From: Blasia pusilla
Lineage: Eukaryota; Marchantiophyta; Marchantiopsida; Blasiales
Direction: 5' to 3'
DNA length: 64,000 bases
Assembly (NCBI GenBank): GCA_050084515.1
Contig: CM114271.1
Coordinates: forward strand, 21,018,001-21,082,000
The translations under genes and the position numbers were made by a program. Below the pieces are notes generated by a model. The model was not told where the DNA came from and did not search any database. It worked only from the letters and a program-made list of their open reading frames with translations. Positions 47,066 through 58,690 of the stretch are shown here, piece after piece. Each line of letters opens with the position of its first letter. Positions within the stretch are counted from its first letter, which is position 1.

Positions 47066-47340
47066 TCCCTCCATCCGGACGGAGTGAGTCTTATGAAATC
47101 CGGGAGCGATCCGTCCAGCGCCAAAGGATCTGCAGTACCGGTAGATGCGGTTACCCGGTGGATCGACGACGGGTCGGAGATGTGTTCTTTCCCGTATTTG
47201 TGTGCGCGCGACAACAGACGTCGTAATTCATCGTCAGCTCTTCTTCCTCTTGTGATCGTGTCGCAAGAGGAGAGAGGAAGGAAAAGAGGAGAGAGGGAGG
47301 AGGGGGGATTTGAATCGGGAGAGTCGGAGCTGCAGACGCG
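47066..47340 (+). promoter_or_regulatory. NF-YC promoter-proximal region and 5' leader
   Basis: It lies between the LINE tail and the ATG. The part from about 47,265 is rich in GAGAGGAAG-type purine motifs, common in plant leaders. No TATA box was identified. The minus-strand frame through this region (47,703-47,062) is a shadow. Confidence 0.45.
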
Positions 47341-49759
47341 ATGGCTTCCCACCCGCACCATCTTCAGCACCCAGCGGCGACGCCGGGGATGCAACACCCG
47401 GGGCAAGTACAGATGCAGCCACCGATGCACTACCCGCAGGCGCAACCACAGGTGCCTTCGCTTGCTTTCCTCTGGGGAATTAGGTTTTGCTGCGTTTCGG
47501 GACGCGTCTCGCTTGCTTGCGTTTCGAGCCTTCTTGTGATTGCGGTGGACCGCGGTGACCGCTGTCAATTTTATATTTCTTTTCCGAGATGAGAGGACCG
47601 AGTGACGTACTTTACTGTCTTCGGGGGACCCTAAAGACCTATGGGATTCAGATTTCTTAATTTTGCAACCGCGGGGCAAGGCGGAGCCCATGGACAGACA
47701 CATAGAGACGTAGATAAATAGATAAATAGATGCAGAGATAGAGATAGAGAGAGAAAGAGTAGTTAGGGTTTTACAGGACTGGAACGTGAATGTTCGAAAT
47801 TTCTACGTTTTCTTGGAGATGTAATGTAGGTTGGTGTTGACCTGGGTTCCACAGAGCAATCCCGGTACCGTGCCCGCAAGCGTTTCGTGGCATTTTCGTT
47901 GAGGACTTAGCGAGTCGTTAATTGAAAAATTTATCATGGTAGGACCTCGTCGTGACGGAATTTGCGTATGTGGATTTGGGCACCTCGATGCTGTGCACCG
48001 TTTAGATATTTCCTCGCTTGATATACTCTGTAAGCGTCGGCGGTTTATTTCCCAGAATTCTCTAAAGCTGCGTCATTTTAGAAACGGATAAAGTTGTGCC
48101 GCCTTGTAGGGACTAAAGGCTTTGAGCGTGTTCTTCTGTTTGAAGAGACGCTTCTTTACAAATGGAAACGTGGTGTTGAAGTGCGTGTTGAGAAGAAGAG
48201 GGAGAGAAGATTTAATTGGTCGGGGGTTGTTTGCGAGATGGGCTGAAGATTTTGATGGATGGTGGATATGGGATGGTTTCTCCACAGCTTCAAGGGCAGA
48301 TTCAGCCGCAGCTGCACTACCAACAAATTCAGAAACAGCAGCTGCAGCTTTTCTGGCAACAACAAATTCAGGAAATGGAGCAGATTAATGGTAGGACTCT
48401 TTCCAGATTTATAAGCAGTCAGTGAGACAGGACTCGCCTGAGATTTTCTTCTCTTTTCACAAAATATTTCAAGGTCAACGTCCTTAGGTGACTGCCTGAC
48501 ATGTTGACACAATCTGAACTATGGATTGGCTCTACTAGGCTGAACCAAAACATCTACGATCCCAATCTTACCTTTGGACCTTACCATGTGTTCTGATTCC
48601 TTTGGTAGAGTTCAAAAATCATCAACTCCCACTCGCGCGAATTAAGAAGATCATGAAATCTGATGAAGATGTGAAGGTATGAGCTTGTGACCTTGTTGTC
48701 TTAGACTAGTTGTCGAATTGATATTTTTAAAATGTCACAATTATTTTCCTTGTCAAAGAATGTTGTGATTGTTTACAGTGTAGTTCAATATCACTTGAAA
48801 GCAAATGCCCTTCAAGTCAAAGCAATTTGATTTCTGAATTGGGTGTTTCCATTTGGCTAGATGATCGCAGCAGAAGCCCCTGTGCTATTTGCCAAAGCAT
48901 GTGAGATGTTCATCTTGGAGTTGACCCTGCGGTCATGGATTCACACGGAAGAGAATAAGAGACGGACCCTGCAGAGAAATGACATAGCTGGTGCTATAAC
49001 CAGAGGGGATATCTTCGATTTCCTTGTTGATATTGTTCCACGAGACGAGCTTAAGGTAGAGCACCTGGAATCTGTAAAACAAATATGGCTGTATGCCTTG
49101 ACTGTGTCATCTTAATAGGCTTGGAGAAAAGTAATGTGAGGAACTCTGTGACGTCTTGGGTGCTTCTTGTGGGTGAACACTCTGTTGCTTTTCTGTGGAA
49201 TTTTAAGTGTAATCTGGTGGCAGGACTGTCTGATGGGGTATTAGTAAGAGCACCAAAATACAGAGAATTTGCTCAACTACTATCTTAGGGTTGTCATCCC
49301 TGTTTGTGGGCAAAACTACATGCTGTGAATGTGTCACTTCTCTGGACTTTTCTTGGCCTTTCAACAATTGAGTTTCTTGTTGTGTGCTTCAGGAAGAGGA
49401 TCTAGGTGTCCCTTGGTCAGGAGTGGGAGTTGCAGGAGATCCTTCCGTCTCTTATGGGGGACTGTACTATCCTCCCCTCCAACAACAGCCTCTACATCAT
49501 CCCATGGCACAACCGGTACTGGATGTGTCATCTAAATTTCTACTTGATGTTCTTTTAAGCGGCGTACCTGTCACCGGGCCTCATTTCAGAGCAAGATGCA
49601 TTGGGCTCAACATGGTAGCATTATTTAACTTACTAATTTTCATCTCTCATGTTTGCTGACTTTGTGGCTGTTTTGTGCCTGGTGGTCTCTGTGAAGGATA
49701 TGATGGTAGTTCAACCATCCATGCCACCCAACCCACAAATGATGTACCAACCCCCACAG
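47341..49759 (+). CDS. NF-YC: NF-YC transcription factor subunit (CCAAT-binding), six exons visible
   Basis: Exons: 47,341-47,451; 48,288-48,390; 48,609-48,676; 48,861-49,055; 49,393-49,515; 49,697-49,759, with GT/AG introns and consistent phases. NF-YC pairs with NF-YB through a histone fold in the nucleus, and the dimer binds CCAAT boxes with NF-YA. Exons 1-2 encode a His/Pro/Gln-rich N-terminus ending [14 protein letters not shown]. Exon 3 starts the histone fold ([20 protein letters not shown]). Exon 4 is its core, with [20 protein letters not shown] and [20 protein letters not shown]. Exons 5-6 give a Pro/Gln-rich tail ([24 protein letters not shown]). The terminal exon was not located: if the next intron is retained, a stop follows 12 codons later. 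Most seed-plant NF-YC genes lack introns in the coding region, so this structure is notable. A LINE fragment lies close upstream. Confidence 0.93.
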
Positions 49760-51520
49760 GTATTTGATTCTTTTGTTTGCTTTAACTGCAGATTTTAAAT
49801 TATCTCACTAGTGATGTTGTCAATCCTCTAATCTAACCTTTCTCTGATGTAAGGAGATGGCTCTGCCCTTAGGAATTCTTCATCCTAACTGTTAATTTCA
49901 TTTCATTGCTAGTCATGGTATGTTGTATTGTTTTGAACCATCAGTGCTCTTAAAGTGGCAGTTAGAAACACGCGGATATTTCTGTGGTTAAGATGTACTT
50001 GCAAGGTTGCCCAAAGATAGCTAATTCGGTTTCTGAAAATGTCCACGTTTGCAGTGATTGGAGGAGCGTGATTGCTACTAATGAAGAATAATTTTGGGCT
50101 CTATGTATAGAGAGTCAAAGATAATATGGGATGCAGAAACAAGACCGTGAACGAAGGATTATTTTTTGTGTGCTGCAAGCCTGTGCATGGTGTCTTATGG
50201 ATAGTTAGAGAAGAGTTATCATGTCCCTTCTCGAGGAAAATTGTCATCACTCTCAATCAAAGTCTCATCACCACTACTTTTATAGTTGGGTGAAGAAATT
50301 TTTGGTAGCTACCCAAATGCCCAAGGAAATGACAAGGAAAAAGTTTTGATTCATCAGAGATCCTGCAACGTGTGTAAGCAAGCTGTAGGGTAGGTATGCA
50401 ATTCCAAGGGCTAGTTGATACGAAGTCAAGGGAGTGGAATTTACCTACTCCCTTCATGTCTTGTGCATTCTGGGCTTTGGCAACATCCAAGAACATCCGA
50501 GTTCAGTAGGCATTGAAGCAGTATGAAGTCTCGAACCTCCATGGGAAAGCCCTGGCTGTTGTGGAGGTCTGATAAAAAGCCAAGAGCACCTTTGATGTAC
50601 ATATTCTGTGTAAACAAGAATGGATGATGGTTGTGAGTTAGGCTCTTGGTTCTTCAAGCAGTCGGGTGGCCGAAATGAGATGTAGACTATTCCCTTTGAC
50701 TTGAAATGTGCAATTAACCACTGATTGTGTACCTCCCAATCAACTATGGTGTCCTGGGTTGTTATTACAGCTCCTTACTCTTTCAGCATGCAGCTCTTGA
50801 TGCAATGGACCAAAGATGTCGAACCTGGATGTGCTGTTCTTTGTAGTAGTACTCTGCACATATTACTTCGGAAAGCCCCGGAGAAAGTGGACGAATATTG
50901 GTCATCTTACAGGGGTTATCATGGAGGGAACATCTCTCTAAGAAAGAGCTAGAGTTTCAATTCAGGAAGCGAGACGACTTTTCTCCAGTATCAAGACATG
51001 TGGTCTTAGTTGTGAAGATGTCATTCGTGGCCGAATAGTAGGGCCTTGTCTTGCGTAGCTGCTCCAACTCCAAGAAGATGGTAAGAAAGGACATCCTTCT
51101 AAGCGCACTTTAATTCAAGTGGATGGAGAAAGAGACACACAAACTACAGGAGCCTACAACAATTCACTTTCTTCTTGATAGGCAATTTAGATATGACAAA
51201 AATCAGTATGGTAAAACTTTCCCTCAAAACAAGTGTCCTTTTGAATATGCTTTTATTTAATGTGATCCTTGTGGGAGGTCTTAGAGTGGTCTTGTAATTT
51301 TTAGGCACACATTTAGACAGTGAGGTTTCCATTGGGGGCACCTTGGACCTCCGGACTTGATGGGGTTTGGTATTTTCGCATTTAAAGACGCTTCTTGAAC
51401 ATAGCAACAATGGATGTTGTTTGCAACTTTCATGGTAATTAGTTCCTCTCCTCCATAATAGTTCTCCTTTATTGCTCACTTTTGGCGTAACATCCTTATC
51501 TACATTCATTGTCTCTTATT
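49760..51520. other. NF-YC downstream region, no further exon identified
   Basis: Some of this should be NF-YC terminal exon and 3' untranslated sequence. The plus frame 50,725-50,952 and minus frames 50,657-50,257 and 51,509-51,144 have no recognised domain. Confidence 0.35.
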
Positions 51521-51662
51521 GAGAGAGAGAGAGTGTACACTCATTCAGTAGTGCATGTGGTGGCCTGGCGACCATAGACCCTGTGTCCTGGTTGGACGGT
51601 GGTTGAGAGTGGGGTGCCCTGGTTGGACGCTGGTTGAGAGTGGGATGGGTGCAGAGAGAGGA

Positions 51663-51693
<31 letters not shown>

Positions 51694-51812
51694 TAAGTAC
51701 TCATTAAGTATTGCTTGTTGTAACCTTGCAACCGTAGACCCTGCGCACTGGTTGGACGGTGCTTGAGACTGGGATGGATGGAGAGAGATGAGCAAGTGAA
51801 GAAGGTACCATA

Positions 51813-51846
<34 letters not shown>
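51521..51846. repeat. Tandem repeat of about 160 bp with three GA tracts
   Basis: GA tracts lie at 51,521-51,533, 51,666-51,693 and 51,815-51,846. Between them a unit with ACC.TAGACCCTG and CTGGTTGGACGGTG starts at 51,571 and again at 51,731, a period of 160. The first unit contains an internal duplication of about 30 bp (CTGGTTGGACG.TGGTTGAG). Confidence 0.85.
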
Positions 51847-51848
<2 letters not shown>

Positions 51849-53330
51849 TAATTAACATGCTGTCTTGCTACAATAGTTTTGCTGTTTTCCAATCTATTGT
51901 TCCTCCCAACAAGAAACATTCAGCGACTACATTTGTGAGGAGCTTCTTTCTTGCTCATGTATACCAAAATTGTGAGCTACAAGCTAGCTAGATCGGGAGC
52001 TACTATATGTAATTGCACAAGATAATGTGGTTGCTCACTTTCATCTCTACTACTCAATAAAAAGTCACTCGTTGCTCATTTCTTTCTTGCTCCTATTGTT
52101 CCCACTAACAAACACCATAACACACACATAACATCTTATTCCATACACTAACACACTTGAAATGAAATGTGTGTTGGTACAACGTAGAAATTTTATGGCG
52201 GGTCGGGATAGCTTGGCTCTTTTTGAATTTGATTGAAAAAAATTATGTCATTATTTATTTGCGGTCCTCTACTCAGAATTACATTTTTATTAAGCGAGAA
52301 GGTATTTACTATGGTCAATGCAATGAACTTTATGGAACTAATAATGCCTTTAAGTAGGGAGTATACCTTTTGGACAATTTCTCCGTGCAAGATCGAGAGC
52401 AAGTTTGTTTCCAAGATGAACATCATCATAAATACACAAAAATCCACAAAAGGAAAGAAACTATAAAAGTCAAATGAGAACTATCTATCTTCATCAAAGA
52501 AGCATTTTGGAATTAAGAAAGTTGATACTCTTATGAGAGTTTTAGAAAGTTCGAATATAGCATAGTACCAAATACGTTGTCTTTTGTTGATAAGTGAGTT
52601 TGGAAACATAACAAACATTGAGGAAAGAATTTATTGAATGTGTCACGTCTTTTATAGTGGAACGATAAGGTCATGTGAGAAGTTTTGATAGAAATTAGAG
52701 GCGGAGTCCAGTAGGTCATGGATGACCTACTAAGGAGTAGGATAACCTACTATAATAGGTTTCCATTATGTATAGATCCATTTGGAGGTCATATGAGGAA
52801 CTTACTCTTATACTTACATGTGTGGTCGTATGAGCGGGCTCAAGTGCGGGCCGGGCATGTCCGTCCCATGGACGGATTTATCCATTTTGTGCAACCTTGA
52901 TTGTAGGTTTATGATCAATTGATGACTTTGGTGCCCAAGTTACCAAGGAAAGGACTTTGAGAAAGAATTTGGTGCACAAGTCACTAAAGGGGAAGAATTT
53001 GAAGAAGACTTGGAAGAGGACCAAAGGGAGGACTTTGGGAAAGACTTTGAAGATGACCAAAGCGAGGATTTGGGAGAAGAGGGTATATCTCAAGGAGAGT
53101 GAGCTTGGAGAGCTCATTCCCTCCTTGTTGAACCTCTTGAGCATGAGCCGTTGGAGCTATGGTGCTCTTTACCTTGTGAGTAATCCCATCCTCTCAATAT
53201 GAGAGTGGGTTTGGTTTGACAAGAGAGAAAGAGGGAGTGTGCATGAGAGCTATGGAGCTCCTTATATATTGTGTGAGATTTTTCATATATTTTACAATGA
53301 GAGAATGACTGAGCTCCACAATGCGACGGT

Positions 53331-53334
<4 letters not shown>
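51847..53334. other. Intergenic DNA with retroelement-like remnants
   Basis: No gene is supported. At 52,920-53,105 a Lys- and Glu-rich plus-strand patch contains small internal repeats (GACCAAAGGGAGGACTTTGG and GACCAAAGCGAGGATTTGGG). The segment around 53,160-53,220 resembles the dispersed repeat at 3.2 and 4.8 kb. Confidence 0.35.

Positions 53335-53409
<75 letters not shown>
53335..53409. repeat. (GA)37 microsatellite
   Basis: An uninterrupted GA run of about 75 bases. The long Ser-Leu frame on the minus strand is an artefact of it. Confidence 0.97.
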
Positions 53410-53411
<2 letters not shown>

Positions 53412-53749
53412 GTTGGTGTCTTTGCTGGTTTGCAGGTTGGGGACCGTGTTCCCTGCTCAAGAACGTGTGAGGTTGTTCTCAAGAGCACCACATTGTTGAC
53501 CACAATTTATGTGGGAGAAATGAGCGGGGAAGTATGGCCGATTTTTTGATGAATCTGGGGTGATGATCATCACTGTTGCCAATAGTAGATTGGAGTTCCA
53601 CGACACGCTGCCAATTTCTCCGCCATACTGCTCATGGCAACACCACACGATCTTAATCATGGAGTCGCACCACGTCATCAAGTGACATGCTATTATAATT
53701 GTAGTTGTATCGTGCTGCCGTAACTGCACCACATCATTGATTAGAATGA

Positions 53750-54035
53750 AATTGCGTTAGTATCAAGGAGGACGATTAATCAACCATTGGAGGAGTTTGG
53801 TCCTACGACCAAGTTGGGGTCGTGTTATAGTTGCCGAGAAGCGACATCAACGTTGTTTCAGGTTATCCATCTTAGGAACTTGTCTTGCACTTGTGAGAGA
53901 TTTTGAGTGTTAGGTGTTTGTCATAGAGTTTGGTTTGATGGGATGCTGTGAGCATCGTTGATGTATAAGAGTAGGGGACATAGACCTGTGTGGGATGCTC
54001 ATAGTGATATTTTTTCCCTATGTTGACTAGGGGAT
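53750..54035 (+). repeat. Left arm of a large inverted repeat (retroelement end)
   Basis: This segment (TATCAAGGAGGA, GGAGGAGTTTGGTCCTACG, GAGTGTTAGGTGTTT, GATGCTCATAGTGATAT) is present in reverse orientation at about 55,305-55,565 with scattered mismatches. It is probably the LTR or leader of the gag-bearing element between the arms. Confidence 0.8.
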
Positions 54036-54239
54036 AGCTCAATGTAGATTATTGCCGCACCATACCGCTTGTTGTTGTGTTATACACATCCCATAGTGAG
54101 GGAGTGTAGGTTTGAGTGCCGCACATTTGTTGTTTCAAGTGACTAAGAGTTTAGAAGTAAGGATGATAGTGACTGTGTGAGAGGTGCACAAGTGTCACCA
54201 CGGTGTCCTTTCGTGAATATGAGAGGCGACGTGTTGAGA

Positions 54240-54700
54240 GTAGCACCGAAGGGCTTACACAGATTGGCGTGAGGTATCAAGGGTCTCCCCAAGAGGGACC
54301 AACTCGAAACCTCCTCCATGTTATTTTCAAACATAGAAGAGGCTTCAGAGGAGGAGTTCCCAATTGTGTCACTTAAGGCATTGAGTGGTTCCAACCCATG
54401 GGCGTACGAGATGGATGATCGAGATAGAGGACCATGTAGGTTTTTGGGAGGCGTGGGAACCATGGAGTTATATGACTTTGTTGCGGAGTTTTGAAGCTGG
54501 TGCGATTGAAGGGCAAGGAATTACCAGGAGTTCAACCCCTTTACAATTTGGAATGACGTGTTTCAACACTTGGAGGGACCATGGCTAGATGACTACCACG
54601 AGTTGTCGGCCACTTTTTCGGCAAAGATCGAGGCTTGGAGACTTTACTACTTCGGATGAACTAAATTGGATGATGCAACTGCTCTTGAGTGAGCTATCCC
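54240..54700 (+). pseudogene. Retroelement gag fragment, copy 1
   Basis: On the plus strand the frames read SLKALSGSNPWAYEMDDRDR and, further on, FNPFTIWNDVFQHLEGPW with YHELSATFSAKIEAW. The pattern (a short conserved head, then WND.FQHLEGP and EAW) is repeated in copies 2 and 3. It looks like a gag capsid region of a Ty3/gypsy element. Stops interrupt it. Confidence 0.6.
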
Positions 54701-54766
54701 TCCTTGGGCTTCAATGCTAGCAAAGGAGGTAGCCTTTCCCATCTCCTCCTCATCATCTACAAATAG

Positions 54767-55143
54767 TTATGTCCATGACACAAAGTGTGGATCGCAGTAA
54801 AGTTTCCAAGCCTCGATCTCCGCCGAAAAAATGGCTGAAAACTCATGGTAGTAATCCATCGGCGGTCCCTTCAAGTGTTGAAACATGCTGTTCCATGCTG
54901 TAAAGGGTTGAACTCTCCTTGATTCCTTGTCCTTTGGGAGTCGCACCAACTTTGAAACTTTGCAATGAAGTTTTGCAACTTGATGGTCCCGACAGGTCCC
55001 GAATACCTATGTGGTCCTCTACCTCGGTCATCCATCTCGTACGCCCACGGGTTGGAACCACTCAATGCCTTGAGTGACAAAGTTGGAAACTCCTCCCTTG
55101 AAGCCCTATCAAGGGTCTCCCCAAGAGGGACCAACTTGGCCAC
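54767..55143 (-). pseudogene. Retroelement gag fragment, copy 2, inverted
   Basis: On the minus strand: SLKALSGSNPWAYEMDDRGR, VGTIKLQNFIAKFQSWCD, then in another frame FTAWNSMFQHLKGPPMDYYH and AIFSAEIEAWKLY. It is the best preserved of the three copies and aligns along its whole length with copy 1 in opposite orientation. Confidence 0.65.
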
Positions 55144-55144
55144 C

Positions 55145-55290
55145 CTCTATGCCATCTTCAAACGGAGGAGAGGCTTCAGAGGAGGAGTTCCCAACTCCGT
55201 CACCCAAGATGTTGAGTGGTTCCAACCCGTGGGCGTACGAGATGAATGATCGAGGTAGAGGACCACGTAGGTATTCGGGAGATGTAGGGG
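55145..55290 (+). pseudogene. Retroelement gag fragment, copy 3, short
   Basis: Plus strand: GGEASEEEFPTPSPKMLSGS and NPWAYEMNDRGRGPRRYSG. It is back to back with copy 2, giving a palindrome centred near 55,143, and passes directly into the inverted arm at 55,305. Confidence 0.65.
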
Positions 55291-55304
55291 CATAGACAAA
55301 TATC

Positions 55305-55565
55305 ACTATGAGCATCCCATATAAGTCTATGCCCACTACTCTTATACATCAACAATGCTTATAACATCCCCTCAAACCAAAACTCTATGAAAAACACCTA
55401 ACACTCAAAATCCCTCACAATTGCAAGACAAGTGCATAAGATGGATAACTTGAAACAACGCCAATGTTGCTCCTCCAAAACTATAACTCAACCCCAACTT
55501 GGTCGTAGGACCAAACTCCTCCAATGGTTGATTAGTCATCCTCCTTGATACTAAGGCAATTTAAT
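55305..55565 (-). repeat. Right arm of the large inverted repeat
   Basis: Reverse complement of 53,750-54,035 at roughly 85% by eye. Confidence 0.8.
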
Positions 55566-56239
55566 TTTCCTCAATAATGTGGTGCTGTCATGACCAGTAT
55601 AGTGTGGCAACGGCGGCACGATATGGCTAAAATTTAACGGCATGCTACTTGACAACTTGGTGCACCTCCATGCTGAGGGACCGTGCGGTGCGGCTTTTGG
55701 CTCCCTTACACTCGTTGTCCTTGCTATTTATGATGCCAATACGTAGTTGCTCAATAACTTCCTCATCATAATATGCATCATGACTAGAAAGACTCCATCA
55801 ATGTGCAGAGAAGGATTTACAGGGTTTCCTTGAAGGGGATGTTCCTCAAAACAAGTTCCATGATTTCTGCACCAAATTAGCACACCGCTAATTGACCTTT
55901 GGATATAAGGACTCACCATATGACCTCTCTATTGAAGTAAATACATCTTGTTGACCTAGCAAAGACAATAGATACAAACTTGTCGTACTCTATCAACAAC
56001 TTCACTAGTTTATGAATAGTAATGAGCGTGAAGTTTGTTTTGAAATAAGTACGACACGAAATTTTCCACAACCCACACTACATCAAAACAATTACACTCT
56101 TCATCATAACAATTAAACTTTGATTCTATAGTGGTTTTTGATTGGCTAGCGTAAGCCTTGTCGTGCACATACACATCCCTACACAACATACATCGTGGTC
56201 ACTAATGAACATACACAAATTGTCAAATACTAGCCTAAC

Positions 56240-56710
56240 TCAATCATCCACCAAATATAATCATGGAGGCAAACTGTCTTCAAAATATCTCCATTTCCCC
56301 AATGGGACTTTGTCATTGATGGGGCATCATTTAAGGAATATGTTGGTCATGGTGGAACATTTGTCTAAGTGAATTGAGTTGGTGGCATTACCAAAGAAGG
56401 AGAATGAAGGGAAACTTATGCATTTTTGGATCGCATGCTTAGTCATCACAATCCATTAGCAAAGGTGTTGATTGACAACCATACCAAGTTAAGAGGAGAG
56501 TTTTAAGTGTTGTGTGATAGTGCCCTAAATGATCCTCGTACAATGTCTAGAAATTATCTTGAGGTGAATGGGTTGGCAGAAAGAATAGTACACATGATGA
56601 AGAGAGATTATGAAAGTCTAGCTTGCAGAGAGAACATTTTAGGGAATGCCATCTATAGTTTCCATTGTTGGCTATGGGATACCACTTATGTAGGCATGAA
56701 TTTGTGATAA
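56240..56710 (+). pseudogene. Ty3/gypsy integrase remnant
   Basis: The plus strand shows, across frame changes, LVMVEHLSKWIELVALPKKE (near 56,340-56,400), a DNHTKLRGEF-like stretch (near 56,475-56,505) and LEVNGLAERIVHMMKRDYES (56,558-56,620). These correspond to the integrase core up to its conserved Glu (V-NGLAER). The last frame is open from 56,507 to 56,707. No intact catalytic triad is available in one frame. Confidence 0.65.
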
Positions 56711-58690
56711 TATTTTTACCGTAAGTTTTGCTCTATGGGAGAGATCTAGACTTACGTAGAGATATTCGATGTGATATGATAGAGTTTTTGAATGTTGATG
56801 ATCATGATCAATATGAATGTAGTCATGTTCTTAACGGGTGGAGATTTTCTATAGAGTCTTGTCTATGTCATTTGAGAACTCGACAACTCGTCGTGGATAG
56901 CTAACTCTATGGCGTCCGTGAGTCATGATTGTGGATCCAAGTAGGAAAGCTCTTGGTATGACCCACCAAAGTCGAAACCTAGACTAGCTAGTCGCAAGAA
57001 TGGGAAGGGGGGCAGAACCAACCGTGAGACTAACACTAGGCGAGATGCGCGTGTGTACGTCTTATGAGTGACCTAAAGTGAGAAAGGGAAAAGCTACTCA
57101 TTGGGATAAAGGAAGCCAAGCAAAGTTTGAGAACTTGGAGCCCAGCACCAAGTCAAGGGCGAGACACAAGGAAAGCGTGAGTAGTTCATATGGGTGAGAC
57201 GCCTCATATCAACCATTTTTGTTTTGATTTTATTATATGATCTGAAATTATGTGTGAGTGTATTTTGTATGTAAAAATATTTTCATATAGAAACATGGAT
57301 AGTATGTATAATATGTATATGATAAACAACATAGATTGGCTACCAATGTGTATATATATGATATCTATCATTTTATTATTCAGTTTTCAAAATTAATGGA
57401 GACAATTGTAAGGTCTTCAATAATTGTTACTCCATTGTACTGACTTATTGCCAAGAGAAGCTTCACAAATGGCTATCAATGAAGTTTTCATGTACTTATG
57501 TCATTATACTACTCTAGAACTAGTATGAATCTCCTTGAGATGAGAATCCTCTATGATGGCGACCAGAATAGTAGCTTATGATGTTGGCCTTAAAGATTTA
57601 AGAATCAACATCAAATGCAACCACAAGCCAAAATCTCCTACGATTTTGGCTTGTTGTTGCATTTCATGCTGATTCATAGGTCATTAAAATTTGGGTTCTC
57701 CTTACCATTGTTAACCAACTCTCCCTCATAACCCTTGTGAATTGTCACAACCACTTACACCTCTACCATGATTTCCTTTCTTTGAATTGAATGAGGTACT
57801 ACCACCTCTAGATGAGCTATGGACCACCACCAAGAAAGGAGACCTGAAAAAAATGGGAGGGGCTGAAGGTGAATAGGTACGGTTGAGGGCTACGTCTGTT
57901 GATGCTGCAAAACAAAGAGGATCATAGGACAACAAGGGTTACGAGTCTAAATTTCAACCACTTGCACTCGAGGGTTGGGATGACTTGACCCATTCAGATA
58001 CTACTTGCTGCCAGCAGGCATCGATTCATTCATGTCACCCAGCAGATAGCATGGAAATTAAAGCTGTACCACTGGCCCATGAGAATACCAGCAGGTCCAC
58101 TTAGTGAAGCCATGGGCCGGAGTTCTTCCCTTACAACACAAAAGAGTAGTTCACTCGCAACTCGTCTACATCCTCTTTTGGCTCTTCTCCTATCCTCGCA
58201 ATCACTATCTCTGAAATGACTGACATGTATTTATGCTTCAGTCACCATCAAGTGACTTGACAGATCAGTCTGGAATTGCAAATGCTCCTGGAAACCTGTT
58301 TAAGGTGGAGGCACGTCTGCTGCATCATTCTCAGTCCCGTGGGGAGCACAGTTGGCACTGTTGTTTGCAGGTCTGAAGCTGACCCTCTTCAGTGCAAAGG
58401 TCATGTTGAGGGATGGCAGAATTGTGGAAGAGAACACACCAATTCATCCATCTCTCCAAATGTTAATTACTTGCAGAAGTTTTCATCTGCATGCGCAACT
58501 CCCGTAACGAATGCCAACTGGATTTAAGCATGTGTATGCAATGCTTGTGCACATTGGTGACAGTGGGAGATGTACAATAAAAAGTAAATTGATATCTAAA
58601 CGTTCAGCCAAGACATCTTGCTCTGAGAATAGGCCCAGATATATGGATCACTTAAAAACAAACACAAGCAAAAACTAGGATGACTGTGCA
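56711..58690. other. Intergenic DNA, no gene seen
   Basis: AT-rich to about 57.9 kb, then more balanced. The minus frame 57,935-57,726 and plus frame 58,276-58,527 have no motif. The sequence between 58.2 and 58.69 kb does not match the NF-YC locus downstream of exon 5. Confidence 0.4.

Noticed and set aside
47062-47703. Open minus-strand frame of 213 codons
   Set aside because: Antisense shadow over the GC-rich NF-YC leader, exon 1 and start of intron 1; no motif.
53194-53499. Ser-Leu and Arg-Glu repeat proteins
   Set aside because: Both are translations of the (GA) microsatellite.
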